DNA of 64,000 nt, taken from assembly GCF_030035675.1 (NCBI RefSeq), contig NC_084482.1, positions 222,624,943-222,688,942 on the forward strand, in the 5' to 3' direction. Shown here one piece after another: positions 63,976-64,000 of this stretch (its first letter is position 1; every line of letters starts with the position of its first letter). The notes beneath the pieces are model-generated. The model was not told where the DNA came from, did not search any database, and saw nothing but the letters and a program-made list of their open reading frames with translations. Origin of the DNA: Rhineura floridana (taxonomy: Eukaryota; Chordata; Lepidosauria; Squamata; Rhineuridae). A program made the position numbers and the translations under genes.

Positions 63976-64000
63976 ACACCACAAGCCATAGATTGTGAGA

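Overview
This window looks like squamate reptile DNA (lizard or snake). It holds a tandem cluster of type 2 vomeronasal receptor genes (V2R, family C GPCRs), all on the minus strand. The rest is a dense and varied set of transposons: CR1, L2, RTE-BovB and L1 LINEs, hAT-like palindromic MITEs, one Gypsy and one Copia LTR element, and a solo LTR. No tRNA, rRNA or CRISPR was seen. The organism call is inference from this mix; no species can be named.

Layout. 1-3440 is a near full-length CR1 LINE in the fourth intron of receptor gene A. Gene A covers 3782-16789 (exons 4, 3, 2 and 1 read leftward); its exons 5 and 6 would lie left of the window. 16790-35485 is intergenic and repeat-filled. It includes an L1 inside a CR1, a purine-rich tandem array, an internally deleted L1 that kept ORF1, an L1 5'-end insertion, and an inverted pair with a degraded hammerhead-like core. 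Receptor gene B covers 35486-56885. All six exons can be placed with good splice sites and matching phases, giving an uninterrupted 858-residue receptor: signal peptide, Venus-flytrap domain, nine-cysteine domain and 7TM. Its introns carry the Gypsy element (intron 5), two L2 copies nested in opposite orientations and a BovB (intron 4), the Copia element and a MITE (intron 3), a solo LTR (intron 2) and a 77-bp TG tract (intron 1). 56886-62289 is intergenic. 62290-62708 is the wrecked last exon of a third receptor, C, cut by a BovB insertion; the rest of C would lie right of the window.

How the parts relate. A and B are tandem duplicates. Exons 2, 3 and 4 are the same length in both (292, 807 and 228 nt), exon 1 differs only by a leucine-codon repeat, and introns and about 0.8 kb of 5' flank still align by eye. 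Each gene therefore serves as the empty site for insertions in the other. A CR1 remnant in intron 2 is shared and predates the duplication. The nested L2 pair and a 242-bp hAT element are unique to A. The solo LTR, Copia, Gypsy and a palindromic MITE appear only in B, though for Gypsy the matching part of A is outside the window. Gene B remains open despite roughly 12 kb of inserted DNA. The Gypsy end lies only eight bases into intron 5.

All identities come from reading the sequence and recalled family features. No alignment or database search was run.
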